The translations under genes and the position numbers were made by a program. The notes under the pieces are model-generated. The model had not been told where the DNA came from and ran no database searches. It was given only the letters and a program-made list of their open reading frames with translations. A stretch of DNA of 64,000 nucleotides, taken from the NCBI RefSeq assembly GCF_014164785.1, contig NZ_JACJFN010000002.1, positions 310,001-374,000 on the forward strand, read 5' to 3'. Below are positions 63,982 through 64,000 of this stretch, one piece after another. Positions within the stretch are counted from its first letter, which is position 1. Each line of letters begins with the position of its first letter. This stretch comes from Aquipseudomonas guryensis (lineage in GTDB: Bacteria; Pseudomonadota; Gammaproteobacteria; Pseudomonadales; Pseudomonadaceae).

Positions 63982-64000
63982 GAAACGTTCAGTGAACAAG

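Overview
The window is a stretch of chromosome from a Pseudomonas in the broad sense. Gene content and order follow, from memory, the P. aeruginosa block running leuCDB - asd - fimV - truA - trpF - accD - folC - cvpA - purF - metZ - xcp - fadH - nadK - pepN, then etf. High G+C codon use, the xcp-type split of the type II secretion genes, fimV and the palindromic REP element agree with this. The presence of two extra genes between the two halves of the secretion cluster suggests the P. alcaligenes/P. mendocina side of the genus rather than P. aeruginosa itself; that placement is inference.

Region by region. 1-15.4 kb is a housekeeping block on the + strand: leucine synthesis (leuC end, leuD, leuB), aspartate-semialdehyde dehydrogenase (asd) and a cysteine-less paralogue, the polar hub protein FimV, truA, trpF, accD, folC, a SPOR protein, cvpA, purF and metZ. 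15.4-31.9 kb is a complete type II secretion (Xcp/Gsp) locus. gspC-gspD run leftward and gspE to gspM run rightward. Between them lie a large MalT-type LuxR regulator and a 913-residue haem dioxygenase of the plant alpha-dioxygenase/cyclooxygenase group with all key active-site residues. This is the most unusual part of the window. 32.0-32.5 kb holds a tRNA-Val/tRNA-Asp operon with a clear promoter and terminator, plus an unrecognised 28-codon ORF with a strong ribosome binding site.

32.5-48.5 kb is mixed: an AraC regulator, a nitrilase-like protein without cysteine, 2,4-dienoyl-CoA reductase (fadH), an NTF2-like protein, a coiled-coil protein, a PLP deaminase-like protein, a double cNMP-domain/rhodanese fusion, a REPIN repeat, a DUF1853 protein, nadK, a phosphoesterase, a rhomboid protease, two small-family proteins (DUF1315, DUF2797) and pepN. 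48.9-58.0 kb is a five-gene cell-envelope cluster: a DUF1302 outer-membrane protein, two tandem DUF1329 periplasmic proteins, a YCF48-like propeller and an RND/MMPL permease. A 272-bp MITE-like element lies between the two DUF1329 copies. The cluster looks like a hydrophobic-molecule trafficking system of unsettled function. 58.3-62.0 kb carries ETF-ubiquinone oxidoreductase divergent from etfBA, with a PsrA-type operator between them. The window ends with a lipase-like alpha/beta hydrolase and a periplasmic solute-binding protein.

Fatty-acid handling recurs: accD, fadH, the etf genes with a PsrA-like site, the alpha-dioxygenase and the DUF1302/DUF1329/RND cluster. Whether these cooperate cannot be decided from sequence alone. 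All calls were made by reading the sequence; no database search was run, and residue positions are approximate unless a motif residue is named.
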